Assembly: GCF_947496995.1 (NCBI RefSeq)
Contig: NZ_CANMFD010000002.1
Coordinates: 868,001 to 932,000, forward strand
DNA length: 64,000 nt
From: an uncultured Roseibium sp.
Lineage (GTDB): Bacteria > Pseudomonadota > Alphaproteobacteria > Rhizobiales > Stappiaceae
Direction: 5' to 3'
Positions 8,343-18,467 of this stretch are shown piece after piece; the first letter of the stretch is position 1; each line of letters begins with the position of its first letter. A program made the position numbers and the translations under genes. The notes beneath the pieces are model-generated. The model had not been told where the DNA came from. It saw nothing but the letters and a program-made list of their open reading frames with translations, and made no database searches.

Positions 8343-9666
8343 GAGGCAGCATGGCCTTCATGTCCGGGCCGTGATCCATACCGGTCAGGACGCGCCGCAG
8401 AGGCATGAAAAGACCGCGGCCCTTGCGGCCGGTTTTCTCTTTCAGCGCCGCCGTCCAGAGGCCCCAGGTATCCGGAGTGATCTCCCCGTCCGGTAACAGG
8501 GCCCTGGCGCTGCCGACAAACTCCCTGTCCTCATTCTCGATCCGGCTTTCGACCGGACCGGTTACAACCTTCCAGTAGTCGCGGGCATCCGCGACCGTCT
8601 GGCAATTGCCGCGCACGGTTTCCCAGAAGTCCGCGTCAGCCGGGATATCCATGCCGGCCAGCCTGTCCTTGACCGCCTCATAAGGCAGATCGTGGACCAG
8701 ACGGGCATTGAGGTTCCGGAGTTCGTCAGGATCGAATTTCGCCAGGGACCGGGAAACGCTGGAAAGATCAAATTTCTGCGCCAGGGCGTCCATGGTCGCA
8801 ACAGGTTCGACGGCCTGGCTCGTTCCTGTCAGAACGGCAAGCGAGGCGACTGCCATCGCCTCCAGGCCTTCGTCCCGCAAGGACCCGATCGACAGTGCGC
8901 CCTTGCGCTTCGACAGCCCTTCTCCGTCCTGTGTCGTCAGGAGATTGTGGTGACCGAATACCGGCGCAGTTGCTCCGAGCGCTTCGAAGATCGCGATCTG
9001 AACACCCGTGTTCGACACGTGGTCCTCACCGCGGATGATGTGGGTGACGCCCATGTCGATGTCGTCGACAATCGACGTGAAGGTATAGAGGAAGGTGCCG
9101 TCGGCGCGGATTAGAACCGGATCGGAAAGCGACGCCAGATCCACGGCCTGCGTGCCGCGGCAAAGATCGTCCCAGGAAACTTCCGTGCGCCGGGTCTGCA
9201 ACGGGTCGCCGTCGTGATTGGGCAGCAGGAACCGCCAATGCGGCTTGCGGCCTTCCGCCTCGAAGGCGGCCCTCTCTTCGACAGTCAGCTTGAGGCCCGC
9301 GCGGTCGTAAACCGGCGGACGGCCCATCGCGCGCTGGCGCGACCGGCGGCGTTCCAGTTCGTCCGGGGTCTCGTAACACGGGTAGAGCAGCCCCGCATCC
9401 TTCAGCTTCTGCGCAGCGGTATCATAGCTGGCAACACGCTCCGACTGGCGCTCCACCCGGTCCGGTTCGATCCCCAGCCAGCGCAGGTCCTGCTCGATCG
9501 ATTCGACATATTCCTGCCTGGAGCGTTCCAGGTCGGTATCGTCAAAGCGCAGGATGAACTGCCCGCCCGCCTTTTTGGCGAACAACCAGTTGAAGAGCGC
9601 AGGACGGCTATTGCCGATGTGAATGTGGCCGGTCGGCGACGGCGCGAAACGTACGATGACTGTCAT
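8305..9666 (-). CDS. gltX: glutamyl-tRNA synthetase
   Basis: A 453-residue class I synthetase that attaches glutamate to tRNA-Glu (and possibly tRNA-Gln) in the cytosol. The N-terminal Rossmann fold begins with [12 protein letters not shown] (HIGH motif, about residues 8-19). GEDHVSNT and the KMSKS-type loop GLSKRKG follow. The C-terminal third is the helical anticodon-binding region. The ATG at 9666 starts the family-typical sequence; upstream frame extension is not conserved. Alphaproteobacteria usually have two gltX paralogues, and I cannot tell which this is. Confidence 0.95.
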   Translation of the reverse strand: MTVIVRFAPSPTGHIHIGNSRPALFNWLFAKKAGGQFILRFDDTDLERSRQEYVESIEQDLRWLGIEPDRVERQSERVASYDTAAQKLKDAGLLYPCYETPDELERRRSRQRAMGRPPVYDRAGLKLTVEERAAFEAEGRKPHWRFLLPNHDGDPLQTRRTEVSWDDLCRGTQAVDLASLSDPVLIRADGTFLYTFTSIVDDIDMGVTHIIRGEDHVSNTGVQIAIFEALGATAPVFGHHNLLTTQDGEGLSKRKGALSIGSLRDEGLEAMAVASLAVLTGTSQAVEPVATMDALAQKFDLSSVSRSLAKFDPDELRNLNARLVHDLPYEAVKDRLAGMDIPADADFWETVRGNCQTVADARDYWKVVTGPVESRIENEDREFVGSARALLPDGEITPDTWGLWTAALKEKTGRKGRGLFMPLRRVLTGMDHGPDMKAMLPLIGRQNILDRLP

Positions 9667-9710
9667 GGCGTTTGAGTTAGCTGCGGATCGGCCGCACGGC
9701 AACCCCAAAC

Positions 9711-10937
9711 TCATTCCGCTTTCAAGATTGTTTCCCTCTCCCGGTACGCCCGGGCCATCAGCGTCAGGACGACGCAGAAGACAAGACAATAGAGCCCCAT
9801 CACCCTCACCTGCAGGTCGAACGGCACGCCGAGGTCAATCAGCCAGCCGACCAGACCGGGCCCGGCCGCGGAAGCGAAGACCGCGACGGAGAAGGCGGCG
9901 GCGCGAATTGCGCCCATGTGGCGCGTTCCGTAGACCTCGGGCCAGAAGGAGCTGACAAGCGTGCTGTTGAAGCCGTTGGATACGCCTATCAGGCCGAGGA
10001 AAATATACGGCGAAAAAGGCGCATGATATTGCGCCAGCACAAGGCAGGCCAGCGACAACGCTATAAGCGTGAACGGCAGGAGCCGGCGCGCGGAAAACCG
10101 GTCGATGAGCGGCCCGATCACCAGTGAGGCGCAGACGACGCCGGCGGCCATGACCAGAAAGGCGCTGGCGAACACTTCCAGCGACCAGCCGCGCAGTTCG
10201 ACAAGATAGACCTGGTGGAAGAAGATCGCCGTACCGATAAAGGCCGGAGCGTTGATGCCGCAGGACACCAGCCAGAAGCGCGGGTCGCGGAGCACTTCGT
10301 TGCGCGTCCACTGCCGGCCTTCCGGCTTGATGGAGGCGATTTCTGTCGCACTCGGCACCCGGTTTCTGGCGAGCAGCGTCATAAGCACGGGCAATACCGC
10401 CAGAAGCAGAACCAGGGCTGCGACGGTCCATGCCCCACGCCAGCCAAGGAAGCCTGCCAGGGTTACGAAACACAATGGCAACAGGGCTTCGGCCGTCGGC
10501 AAGCCCAGAAGCGCGATCGAAACCGCCCGGCCGCGCTGCGCGGAAAACCAGCGCCCGGCCGCGGTGACCGCTGTATGGGTCATCATGCCCTGCCCGCACA
10601 GGCGCAGGCCGTAGAAAGACATGGCGATCATCCAGACGGAAAAGGTGCTCGCCATGGCGAGACAGAACAGGCCCAGTGCAATCACCACCACGACCGCGAC
10701 CGTGCGCACCGGGAAGTGGTCGACGCTCTTGCCGACATAAGGCAACGTCAACGCGCTGCCGAGCGTCGCCAACATGTAGAGCAGTCCCAGGTCACCGTGG
10801 CTGAGACCGAATTCCAGCCGCAACTGGCCCGCCGATAGCGAGATGAAAAACGTCTGGCCAAAGCCGGAAAACATGGCGAGCAGATAGCTGGCCGACAGCC
10901 AGCGCACATTCTCGCGCAGGAACGTGAAGTAGGTCAT
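9711..10937 (-). CDS. major facilitator superfamily transporter
   Basis: A 408-residue inner-membrane protein with about 12 hydrophobic segments, an N-half loop [13 protein letters not shown] (the MFS A-like loop) and a central cytoplasmic loop around [17 protein letters not shown]. It most resembles MFS proteins annotated as monocarboxylate-type or unspecified. Nothing nearby reveals the substrate. It is followed at 45 bases by gltX and preceded at 32 bases by nadE, all on the same strand. Confidence 0.85.
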   Translation of the reverse strand: MTYFTFLRENVRWLSASYLLAMFSGFGQTFFISLSAGQLRLEFGLSHGDLGLLYMLATLGSALTLPYVGKSVDHFPVRTVAVVVVIALGLFCLAMASTFSVWMIAMSFYGLRLCGQGMMTHTAVTAAGRWFSAQRGRAVSIALLGLPTAEALLPLCFVTLAGFLGWRGAWTVAALVLLLAVLPVLMTLLARNRVPSATEIASIKPEGRQWTRNEVLRDPRFWLVSCGINAPAFIGTAIFFHQVYLVELRGWSLEVFASAFLVMAAGVVCASLVIGPLIDRFSARRLLPFTLIALSLACLVLAQYHAPFSPYIFLGLIGVSNGFNSTLVSSFWPEVYGTRHMGAIRAAAFSVAVFASAAGPGLVGWLIDLGVPFDLQVRVMGLYCLVFCVVLTLMARAYRERETILKAE

Positions 10938-10969
10938 GGGGCCTGCATTGACAGGAGCCCCGGATCGCG

Positions 10970-12637
10970 TCAGCTGCGGTCGCGGAACCGGTTGGTGATG
11001 GGATAGCGGCGGTCCTTGCCGAAATTCCGTTCGGTAATCTTGACGCCGGGGGGGGCCTGGCGGCGTTTGTATTCGGCAATGTACAGGAGATGTTCGATCC
11101 TGTGAATCAACGCGCGGTCATGGCCGCGTTTTTCGATCTCGCCGACCGACATTTCCTCTTCCACCAGGCATTCCAGGATGTCGTCAAGCACGTCATAAGG
11201 CGGCAAGGAATCCTGGTCCGTCTGGTTTTCCCGCAGTTCGGCGGTCGGCACCTTGGTGATGATGTTGTCCGGGATCACCTCACCCGCCGGGCCCAACAGG
11301 CCTTCAGGACGATTGGCATTGCGCCAGGCCGCCAGATGGTAGACCTGGGTCTTGTAAAGATCCTTGATCGGATTGTAGCCGCCGTTCATGTCGCCATAGA
11401 GCGTTGCGTAGCCGACCGACATTTCCGATTTGTTGCCGGTGGTCAGCACCATCCAGCCGAACTTGTTGGAAACCGCCATCAGGATCACACCGCGTGTGCG
11501 CGATTGCAGGTTTTCCTCCGTGGTATCTTCTTTCGTGCCCTTGAAGAGGTCGCTCAGAACTGCCTGGAAGCCCTCGACGGGCTCGGCAATCGGAACCGTA
11601 TCGTAACGGATACCGAGGGCGGAGGCACATGCGGCGGCGTCCTCGATGCTTTCTTCGGACGTATAACGGTACGGCAACATGATCGCGTGGACCTTGTCGG
11701 CGCCAAGGGCATCGACAGCCATGGCCGCACAGATCGCGGAATCGATGCCTCCGGACAGACCCAGGACCACGCCCGGAAACCCGTTCTTGTTCACGTAGTC
11801 TCCGAGCCCCATGACACAAGCCCGCCAGTTGGCCTCATCGAGACCGGGCAGTTGCCCGGCCTCGCCGTTCTCGCATATCCAGGTTTCCCCGCTGCGTATC
11901 CAGTCGGTGATGGCGAGACCCGGCTCGAATTGCGGCATCTGAAAGGCCAGCGACCGGTCGCCCTGAAGGGCGAAGGAACCGCCATCGAACACCAGTTCGT
12001 CCTGGCCGCCGAGCTGGTTGCAGTAGACCAGCGGCAGTCCGGTCTGGACCACGCGGGCGACAACCACCTGCAAGCGTTCTTCGGCCCGGTTTTCCCAGTA
12101 AGGCGATCCATTGGGAACCAGCAGCAGTTCCGCGCCGGTTTCCTCTAGGCACTCGCACACCTCGTCGTTCCAGATGTCCTCGCAGATCGGCAGACCGATG
12201 CGCACGCCGCGGAAATCGACCGGTCCCGGCAAAGGCCCGGCGGCGAACACGCGCTTTTCGTCAAAGACGCTGTAATTGGGCAGGTCGTATTTGTAGCGGA
12301 CCGCCTTGATCTCCCCCTGATCGAGAAGAAGCGCGGCGTTATAGACCTTGCCGTCCTCGCCTTTCCAGGGTGTTCCGATCACCAGCCCGGGACCGCCGTC
12401 GGCGGTCTCTTTCGCAAGAGACTGGGCTGCATCCATGCAGCGGCGCACGAAGGCGGGTTTCAGCACCAGATCCTCGGGCAGATATCCCGCAAGGACGAGT
12501 TCGGAAAAAAGGACCAGATCGGCGCCTTTTGCGGCAGCCTGCGAACGGGCCTCGCGCACCAGCTTCGCATTTCCATCGACATCGCCGACAGTCGGATTGA
12601 GCTGTGCGACAGCCAGTTTGAATCGATCTGAAATCAT
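10970..12637 (-). CDS. nadE: glutamine-dependent NAD+ synthetase
   Basis: A 555-residue enzyme that amidates nicotinic acid adenine dinucleotide to NAD+ with ATP and glutamine. The N-terminal nitrilase-type glutaminase domain carries the Glu-Lys-Cys triad: Glu46 in FSELVLAGY, Lys near YKYDLPNYS and Cys in LPICEDIW. The C-terminal synthetase domain starts near residue 285 and has the ATP-pyrophosphatase loop LGLSGGIDSAIC. I chose the ATG at 12637, which directly precedes the conserved start FKLAVAQLNPTVGD. An in-frame ATG at 12661 is possible. Confidence 0.95.
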   Translation of the reverse strand: MISDRFKLAVAQLNPTVGDVDGNAKLVREARSQAAAKGADLVLFSELVLAGYLPEDLVLKPAFVRRCMDAAQSLAKETADGGPGLVIGTPWKGEDGKVYNAALLLDQGEIKAVRYKYDLPNYSVFDEKRVFAAGPLPGPVDFRGVRIGLPICEDIWNDEVCECLEETGAELLLVPNGSPYWENRAEERLQVVVARVVQTGLPLVYCNQLGGQDELVFDGGSFALQGDRSLAFQMPQFEPGLAITDWIRSGETWICENGEAGQLPGLDEANWRACVMGLGDYVNKNGFPGVVLGLSGGIDSAICAAMAVDALGADKVHAIMLPYRYTSEESIEDAAACASALGIRYDTVPIAEPVEGFQAVLSDLFKGTKEDTTEENLQSRTRGVILMAVSNKFGWMVLTTGNKSEMSVGYATLYGDMNGGYNPIKDLYKTQVYHLAAWRNANRPEGLLGPAGEVIPDNIITKVPTAELRENQTDQDSLPPYDVLDDILECLVEEEMSVGEIEKRGHDRALIHRIEHLLYIAEYKRRQAPPGVKITERNFGKDRRYPITNRFRDRS

Positions 12638-12749
12638 GGGAGCTTTGCCAGGAAGTGTCATCTCATCAAGGTGTAGCCGCAAGGCCAGACGGTTGCAATC
12701 ACCCAGGCCCACAGAACACAATCAAGAAGCAGGTTCCGTTGCAGGTCCG

Positions 12750-13283
12750 CTAAAGCAGCGCCAGCGAGCTATCTCCTGAACCGGCCGCCGGCGAGGTCAT
12801 GCCTGACAGGTCGAGAGTATCAGCCTCGCGTTCCGTCCAGGCCGTTCCGGGAGCGGGTATGCCCCTTGTGCGGCCATACAGGCGCTGGCGTTCCAGAATG
12901 CCACCGATATGCTGGTAGAGAATGACCGGGGCGATCGGTTTGGCGACGAAGCCGTGAATGCCGATGTCGACGGCCTCCAGGATGGTGGCCCGCGTGGTAT
13001 GCGCGGTGACCACGAGAACAGGAGTCGTATTGAGCTGGCGGTCCCGGTCGGCGCGCAAAATGCGCAGAAACTCGCTGCCGCCGAAGAGTTTCATCGCCCA
13101 GTCGCACAGAACGATGTCCGGCCTGCGGTCCACCACGATTTCAAGAGCCTCAGCGCCGTCGCCTGCCTCGTAAAGGGTACGGACTCCAAAACCCGACAGC
13201 ACCGACCGCAGGATCGTGCGCATGTGAGGATTGTCCTCCGTAATCAGGCAGGAGATCCCGGAAAGGTCCCACTTGTCACGCAA
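12750..13283 (-). CDS. single-domain response regulator
   Basis: 177 residues with one receiver domain (about 8-130). The acidic pair ITEDN, the phospho-acceptor Asp in IVLCDWAM, Thr in VVTAHT and Lys in FVAKPI are all present. No output domain follows, only a polar tail of about 45 residues, so it acts through protein contacts, like CheY- or DivK-type regulators. No histidine kinase is adjacent. The start is TTG, supported by AAGGGGG six bases upstream. Confidence 0.88.
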   Translation of the reverse strand: MRDKWDLSGISCLITEDNPHMRTILRSVLSGFGVRTLYEAGDGAEALEIVVDRRPDIVLCDWAMKLFGGSEFLRILRADRDRQLNTTPVLVVTAHTTRATILEAVDIGIHGFVAKPIAPVILYQHIGGILERQRLYGRTRGIPAPGTAWTEREADTLDLSGMTSPAAGSGDSSLALL

Positions 13284-13501
13284 ATTCCACCCCCTTCCCT
13301 AACGTAAGACATCACTAGGAAGGAATGTATGCGCTGTGAGCGTTAAATGAGCCTTACCGACAGGTCGAATCATTAAAAAAAACTACTTTTACGAGTAAAT
13401 TGGTGTGGTCATCATATCTGTTGCGGCGCTCCAGGCGAGTTCGTCACGGGGGGCAAATCCGCCGGTCAAACTCGTTCTGCAGCAAACTTGCTGCAAGAGC
13501 C

Positions 13502-13530
13502 AAGGAAAGGGGCGGCATAGGCCGCCCCGC
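13502..13530 (-). terminator. terminator-like hairpin after the DAHP synthase gene
   Basis: GGGGCGGC (13509-13516) pairs with GCCGCCCC (13521-13528) and, on the minus strand, is followed by TTTCCTT. It lies about 30 bases beyond the stop codon of the DAHP synthase. Nothing else is seen in the gap 13284-13556. Confidence 0.6.
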
Positions 13531-13556
13531 TCCGTATTTCAGAAGTTCAGTCCCGC

Positions 13557-14939
13557 TTAGGCGCTGGCAACCATGGGCTCTGCCTGGCGGCCATCGCGTT
13601 CCTTCTTGAGGTTCTCGGCGATGAGGAAAGCCAGCTCCAGGGCCTGATCTGCATTCAGGCGCGGATCGCAATGGGTGTGGTACCGGTCACCGAGCTGTTC
13701 AGCCGTCAGCGCCCGCGCACCGCCGGTGCACTCGGTCACGTTCCGGCCGGTCATCTCGACATGGACGCCACCGGCATGGGTGCCTTCCGCGTTGTGGACC
13801 TCGAAAAACGATTCCACTTCCTTGAGGATACGGTCGAACGGGCGGGTCTTGTATCCGCCTGCCGTGATCGTGTTGCCGTGCATCGGGTCACAGGACCAGA
13901 CGACCGACTTTCCTTCGCGTTCGACCGCCCGGATAAGCTGCGGCAGATGATCGAAGACCTTATCCGCTCCGAAGCGGGCAATCAGCGTCAGCCGGCCGGG
14001 TTCGTTTTCCGGATTGAGAATGTCGATCAGTTCGAGCAATCCGTCCGGTGTCATCGACGGACCGCATTTCAATCCGATCGGATTCTTGATGCCGCGGCAG
14101 AATTCCACATGCGCGTGATCGGGCTGGCGCGTCCGGTCGCCGATCCAGATCATGTGACCGGAAGTCGCGTACCAGTCACCGGAGGTGGAATCGACGCGCG
14201 TCAGGGCTTCCTCGTAGCCCAGAAGCAGGGCCTCGTGGCTGGTGAAGAAATCGGTCGACCGCAACTGCGGAACGCTGTCGGAATTGATGCCGCAAGCCTT
14301 CATGAAGTTGAGGGCTTCGGAGATCCGGTCGGCGAGTTCCTGGTAGCGATGTCCCTGCGGGCTGTCGGAAATGAAGCCGAGCATCCAGCGGTGGACCTGA
14401 TCCAGATTGGCGAAACCGCCCTGGGCGAAGGCGCGCAAAAGGTTCAGCGTCGCAGCCGACTGGCGATAGGCCATGGCCATACGGCCGGGATCGGGAACGC
14501 GGCTTTCGGACGTGAAGTTGATGTCGTTGATGATGTCGCCACGATAGCTCGGCAGCTCGACATCGCCCTTTTTCTCGAAATTGGACGAACGCGGCTTGGC
14601 GAACTGGCCGGCGATCCGGCCAACCTTCACGACCGGCTGGCTGGCGGCATAGGTCAGGACCACCGCCATCTGCAGGAACACACGGAAGAAGTCACGGATG
14701 TGATCGGGATGATGTTCGGCGAAGCTTTCAGCGCAGTCGCCGCCCTGGAGGAGGAAACCGTTGCCCTTGGCAATGTTCGCGAGCTGGTTCTTCAGCGAAC
14801 GTGCCTCACCTGCAAAAACGAGCGGCGGATACGTCGCAAGGCGTTGTTCAACATCCGCCACAGCTGCCTGATCCGGATATTCCGGCACCTGAAGGATCGG
14901 CTTCGATCTCCAGCTTTCCGGGCTCCACTTTTGCGACAT
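13557..14939 (-). CDS. aroG: class II 3-deoxy-7-phosphoheptulonate synthase
   Basis: A 460-residue plant-like (type II) DAHP synthase that condenses phosphoenolpyruvate with erythrose 4-phosphate, the first step of the shikimate pathway. Family signatures include the start [32 protein letters not shown], the [17 protein letters not shown] segment, [14 protein letters not shown] and the metal-binding CDPMHGNT. The ATG at 14939 follows AGGA. It is monocistronic here with its own terminator-like hairpin. Confidence 0.95.
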   Translation of the reverse strand: MSQKWSPESWRSKPILQVPEYPDQAAVADVEQRLATYPPLVFAGEARSLKNQLANIAKGNGFLLQGGDCAESFAEHHPDHIRDFFRVFLQMAVVLTYAASQPVVKVGRIAGQFAKPRSSNFEKKGDVELPSYRGDIINDINFTSESRVPDPGRMAMAYRQSAATLNLLRAFAQGGFANLDQVHRWMLGFISDSPQGHRYQELADRISEALNFMKACGINSDSVPQLRSTDFFTSHEALLLGYEEALTRVDSTSGDWYATSGHMIWIGDRTRQPDHAHVEFCRGIKNPIGLKCGPSMTPDGLLELIDILNPENEPGRLTLIARFGADKVFDHLPQLIRAVEREGKSVVWSCDPMHGNTITAGGYKTRPFDRILKEVESFFEVHNAEGTHAGGVHVEMTGRNVTECTGGARALTAEQLGDRYHTHCDPRLNADQALELAFLIAENLKKERDGRQAEPMVASA

Positions 14940-15268
14940 ACTTCCTACTCCTCACTGGACCCGCGGGGTTGTTCCAGACTGCCCGCGCTCGCCTCGAACG
15001 CATGATTTACCTAGCTGGAACCGCGCGGTCCGCGACATTTTCAACTGTTAGAGTGTCAGGCGAGAAAGCCACCCAAACTCAGTAAACGTGCGGCCTTATA
15101 CACCCCGTAAGCTGTTAAGGCCACCGTTCAATCCAGCTATTATACTTCGATCTTCAGCCGTTGTGTCCAGTTCCTCCATATGGCGGAATTCAGGGCGTTT
15201 TGAGGCTGATCAAGGTGCCCGCCTTCCAGACGGGGAATGTATTCAGGTTAATTCGCAAGGACGCAGCC
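14940..15268. other. intergenic region between divergent genes
   Basis: This 329-base gap lies between the DAHP synthase (minus) and the VIT1-family gene (plus). It should hold both promoters. I see no convincing gene, hairpin or operator in it. Confidence 0.5.
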
Positions 15269-16000
15269 ATGCCAAGCAAAAGACTGGAACACAGCCACCG
15301 TCCGGCCGACATCGCCTCCCGGCTGGCCTCGGGACCGGATGCCAGCTACCTGAGGGACTGGATATATGGCGGCATCGACGGCGCGGTGACCACGTTTGCC
15401 GTCGTCGCCGGCTCGCTGGGGGCCGACCTGTCATCGAAGGTCATCCTGATCCTTGGAATTGCAAATCTGCTTGCCGACGGCTTTTCCATGGCCGCCGCCA
15501 ATTACAGCGGCTCCAAATCCGAAAACGAGGACTATGCCCGGCTCAAGGCGGTGGAAGAAAAACATATCTCCATCGCGCCGGACGGAGAACGCGAAGAGAT
15601 CCGTCAGATCTTTCTGGCCAAAGGGTTCGAGGACGAAGATCTGGAGACCATGGTGCGTCTGGTCTCCTCCAACAGGGCGACCTGGATCGAAACCATGATG
15701 CAGGGGGAATACGGCATGACGGATGCGGCCCGCACCCCCTTGAAAGCAGCGCTCTACACCTTCGCCGCCTTCATCGTGTTCGGTTCGATCCCGCTGCTGC
15801 CCTTTGTATTTGATCTTCCGGCGAGCGCCATGACCGCCACCATCATGACGGCGCTGGCGTTCTTCACCATCGGCTCTTTCCGTGCCCACTGGTCGCAGAG
15901 ACACTGGATTTCCTGCGGTCTGGAAACAATGGCGATCGGCATGCTGGCGGCCGGCATCGCCTTTGCCGCCGGACACGGATTGCAGACGCTGCTCGGTTAG
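15269..16000 (+). CDS. VIT1/CCC1 family transporter
   Basis: A 243-residue membrane protein of the vacuolar iron transporter family, which moves Fe2+ or Mn2+ across membranes. The family start YLRDWIYGGIDGAVTTFAVVAG (first membrane helix) and ANLLADGFSMAAANY (second) are clear. A charged cytoplasmic segment (about 90-145) is followed by three more hydrophobic segments. The ATG at 15269 has AAGGA seven bases before it; a longer frame upstream is unlike the family. The 3' end overlaps the convergent next gene by 4 bases. Confidence 0.9.
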   Translation: MPSKRLEHSHRPADIASRLASGPDASYLRDWIYGGIDGAVTTFAVVAGSLGADLSSKVILILGIANLLADGFSMAAANYSGSKSENEDYARLKAVEEKHISIAPDGEREEIRQIFLAKGFEDEDLETMVRLVSSNRATWIETMMQGEYGMTDAARTPLKAALYTFAAFIVFGSIPLLPFVFDLPASAMTATIMTALAFFTIGSFRAHWSQRHWISCGLETMAIGMLAAGIAFAAGHGLQTLLG

Positions 16001-16599
16001 GACTGGTCTTCGGGCGTCAGATAGCTGACGCCCAGTGCCGCCAGTTTGGTGTCGATCAGATCGGCCAGTTGCGGGCCGGGAACGATCTTCCTCGGATAGC
16101 GTGGGCTATCCCGGTCCTTCAGCACCGGCACGTGCCAGCCATCGGTGGTCTCGATGAAATGCTCGATGCCCTCTTCCCCCCAGATGCGGAAATATCCGGC
16201 GAGAACGCAATCGAGATAGCTCTGAAGGATGGGATGGCTGCGCGATCCCCAGCGATGATGACCGGGAGCCGCCTTGAACAGGAACATGTCGTTCGACCCC
16301 GGCTTTTGTTCCGCTTCGCAGCGGAACGTTGCGCCTATCGCCTCCACCTTGTGGTAGCGCCGTTCGCGCAGTTCGAGATCCTTCAACCCGGCGCGCGGTT
16401 CGCGCGCCATGATACCGCGGATCTCGACGCCGTGCTGCTCACGAACACTCAAGGCGCAACGGCCCTGGCCGTCCTCCCCCTCGCCGCAGACCTTCCATTC
16501 GCGCATCCAACCGCTCAGCCTGCCGGGGACGACCTGCGTGGCGGCGGGAATGGTGTCAATATTGACGAGCGAGCCGTAACCAAAATATGTGATCGTCAT
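15997..16599 (-). CDS. gamma-glutamylcyclotransferase-fold protein
   Basis: 200 residues. The N-terminal YFGYGSLVN motif is the substrate-binding signature of the gamma-glutamylcyclotransferase (AIG2/GGCT) fold. The domain continues through GRLSGWMREWKV and RERRYHKVEA. Members cleave gamma-glutamyl amino acids or act on glutathione, releasing 5-oxoproline. I cannot assign the exact substrate. The long C-terminal part (about 130-200) is more than the minimal domain needs. Confidence 0.75.
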   Translation of the reverse strand: MTITYFGYGSLVNIDTIPAATQVVPGRLSGWMREWKVCGEGEDGQGRCALSVREQHGVEIRGIMAREPRAGLKDLELRERRYHKVEAIGATFRCEAEQKPGSNDMFLFKAAPGHHRWGSRSHPILQSYLDCVLAGYFRIWGEEGIEHFIETTDGWHVPVLKDRDSPRYPRKIVPGPQLADLIDTKLAALGVSYLTPEDQS

Positions 16600-16638
16600 G
16601 TTGCGCTAAACTTGATTCTTTAATTTGCAAACAAGGCT

Positions 16639-16904
16639 AGGGTACGGACTCATAAAATTATGCTTTCAGGTCGTTCAGAAAACGATTGGTTCCAAGGCGC
16701 AAGATCGCAGGAAACCTTTCTGGTTTTCAAGATTTTGCAACGCCGGAGACAGTCGCTTTCTGAACGATCCGAAGGACATCAATCCGGCTGCGAAGCGCCG
16801 CGTCAAATCCTTTGCCCCATGCACCAGCATGGCTCTTCAGGCTTTTCCTAACCCTTATTTGCCGGGTTGATGCCTGGAAGTACAATTTTATGGATCCGTA
16901 CCCT
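16639..16904. repeat. 266-bp inverted-repeat element just upstream of the PLP-enzyme gene
   Basis: The element ends are AGGGTACGGACTCATAAAAT at 16639 and, inverted, its near copy ending at 16904 (one small change and one inserted base). A second inverted pair, CGTTCAGAAA (about 16672) and TTTCTGAACG (about 16758), lies inside. There is no transposase. A one-mismatch piece of it occurs at 6774-6794. The right end stops 7 bases before the ribosome-binding site of the next gene, so insertion must have displaced or replaced that gene's promoter. The gap 16600-16919 holds nothing else. Confidence 0.7.
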
Positions 16905-16919
16905 AAACTCGGAGGTCTC

Positions 16920-18113
16920 ATGAGTGTTCCCACCCTTTCCCAACACGATGTCGAAGCCTTGAGGAAGGATACTCCCGGTGTAGGGCAGCTGATCCACTTT
17001 AACAATGCCGGCACGGGTCTCGCCCTTGCGCCTTCCCTCAACGCCGTGAAACACCATCTCGACCTGGAAGCCCGGCTGGGGGGCTATGAAGCCGCTGCCC
17101 ATGCGAGCGCGGGCATGGACGCCTTCTACAGCAGCCTTGCCGCGCTGATCGGCAGCAAGCCGCACGAAATCGCCTATGTGGAGAATGCCACCCGCGCCTG
17201 GGACATGGCGTTTTACGGCATCGATTTCCGCGAGGGCGACCGGATCGTGACCGGCCGGGCGGAATATGTGTCCAACTACGTCGCCTTCCTGCAGATGAAA
17301 CGCCGCAAAGGCATCGAAATCGATATCGTCGAGGACGACGAGAACGGGCAGATCGATCTGAAAGGTGTAAAAGCGGCCATCGGTGCGCGCACGCGCCTGA
17401 TTGCCTTGACCCATATTCCGACTTTCTCCGGACTGATCAACCCGGCGGAGGATGTCGGGGAAATCGCCCGGGCGGCAAATGTGCTCTACCTGCTGGATGC
17501 GTGCCAGTCCGCGGGGCAGATACCCGTCAATGTCGGCGAGATCGGCTGTGACATACTTTCCGGGACCGGACGCAAATACCTGCGCGGACCACGTGGCACC
17601 GGGTTCCTGTATGTCAGCGACGCAGTACTGGATCAGCTCGACCCTCCCTTCATCGATCTTCAGGCCGCGAACTGGATTGACGAAACGTCCTATGAACTCG
17701 TCCCGCATGCGCGGCGCTTCGAGACCTGGGAACGCTATGTAGCCGGCCAGATAGGTCTTGGCGTTGCCGTCGACTATGCGCTCGGGTACGGGATGGAACG
17801 GATCGGCAATCGGGTGTGCGCTCTGGGAGCGCAATTGAGATCGGAGCTTTCCGGTCTGACGGATGTCACCGTGCATGACAAGGGGCAGCGGAAGGGCGGC
17901 ATTGTGACCTTCACCGTTGCCGGCGAAACGCCGGTTCAGACAAAAGCCCGCCTCTCGGCGGCGCAGATCAATGTCTCTGTCAGCACCGCAAGCTCCGCCA
18001 GGATCGACCTGCCTCACCGCAATCTCGATGCCGTGGTGCGCGCCTCCGTGCACGCATTCAACACCGAAACCGAAATTGCGACATTCGTGAAAGCGACCGG
18101 CAATCTCACCTGA
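16920..18113 (+). CDS. class V aminotransferase (cysteine desulfurase-like PLP enzyme)
   Basis: A 397-residue fold-type I PLP enzyme. The start has HFNNAGTGLAL, the cofactor Asp lies in LYLLDACQSAGQ and the Schiff-base lysine in SGTGRKYLRGPRGTGFLY. This matches the broad cysteine desulfurase/selenocysteine lyase group, but I do not see the mobile-loop cysteine of IscS or SufS, so sulfur transfer is not established; other C-S lyase or amine-lyase roles are possible. The ATG at 16920 follows GGAGG; the frame is open further upstream only because it runs through the repeat element. Confidence 0.85.
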   Translation: MSVPTLSQHDVEALRKDTPGVGQLIHFNNAGTGLALAPSLNAVKHHLDLEARLGGYEAAAHASAGMDAFYSSLAALIGSKPHEIAYVENATRAWDMAFYGIDFREGDRIVTGRAEYVSNYVAFLQMKRRKGIEIDIVEDDENGQIDLKGVKAAIGARTRLIALTHIPTFSGLINPAEDVGEIARAANVLYLLDACQSAGQIPVNVGEIGCDILSGTGRKYLRGPRGTGFLYVSDAVLDQLDPPFIDLQAANWIDETSYELVPHARRFETWERYVAGQIGLGVAVDYALGYGMERIGNRVCALGAQLRSELSGLTDVTVHDKGQRKGGIVTFTVAGETPVQTKARLSAAQINVSVSTASSARIDLPHRNLDAVVRASVHAFNTETEIATFVKATGNLT

Positions 18114-18125
18114 AGCAGCGCGACG

Positions 18126-18151
18126 GGGCCCGAACGACTGGCATCGGGCCC
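18126..18151 (+). terminator. hairpin after the PLP-enzyme gene
   Basis: GGGCCCGA pairs with TCGGGCCC across a 10-base loop, 12 bases after the stop. It is followed by TATATATG rather than a T-run, so a terminator role is likely but not certain. The rest of the gap up to 18467 is AT-rich. Confidence 0.45.
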
Positions 18152-18427
18152 TATATATGCAGGTTTTCGTTCCGCTTGGAATGAACGTGGAGCCGCGCCC
18201 GAATACACTGATGTCGTGCTAGAAAACAAGAACAACAACCTTCACGCGCAATCATACTGAGAGATAAACAAGTCATTTCCACTAAACGCCGCATTGGTAT
18301 GTTTGGCGTTGATAAAAAATTTACTTATAAAACGTTAAGACACACTCGCAAACTACCTATGTATTACCCCCGATATTTCCATCAATTATTTGTCCATATA
18401 TTTCTTATTACATGGCAGAAAGTGACG

Positions 18428-18453
18428 AGAGCCCGCAAAGGGGTGCGGACTCT
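18428..18453 (+). promoter_or_regulatory. 5' leader hairpin before the GGDEF gene
   Basis: AGAGCCCGCA pairs with TGCGGACTCT (nine of ten positions) around an AAGGGG loop, ending four bases before the AGGA ribosome-binding site of the diguanylate cyclase gene. It could influence translation. The AT-rich 354-base gap 18114-18467 contains no gene I can support. Confidence 0.3.
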
Positions 18454-18467
18454 AACAGGATTTCAGT

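Noticed and set aside
11090..12148. Plus-strand open frame of 352 residues inside nadE
   Set aside because: Mirror frame of the strongly conserved nadE on the minus strand; high-GC antisense artefact.
13671..15005. Plus-strand open frame of 444 residues over the DAHP synthase gene
   Set aside because: Antisense shadow; the class II DAHP synthase motifs on the minus strand are decisive.
16812..16919. N-terminal extension of the class V aminotransferase
   Set aside because: The extra codons lie in the inverted-repeat element, while the ATG at 16920 has a strong ribosome-binding site.
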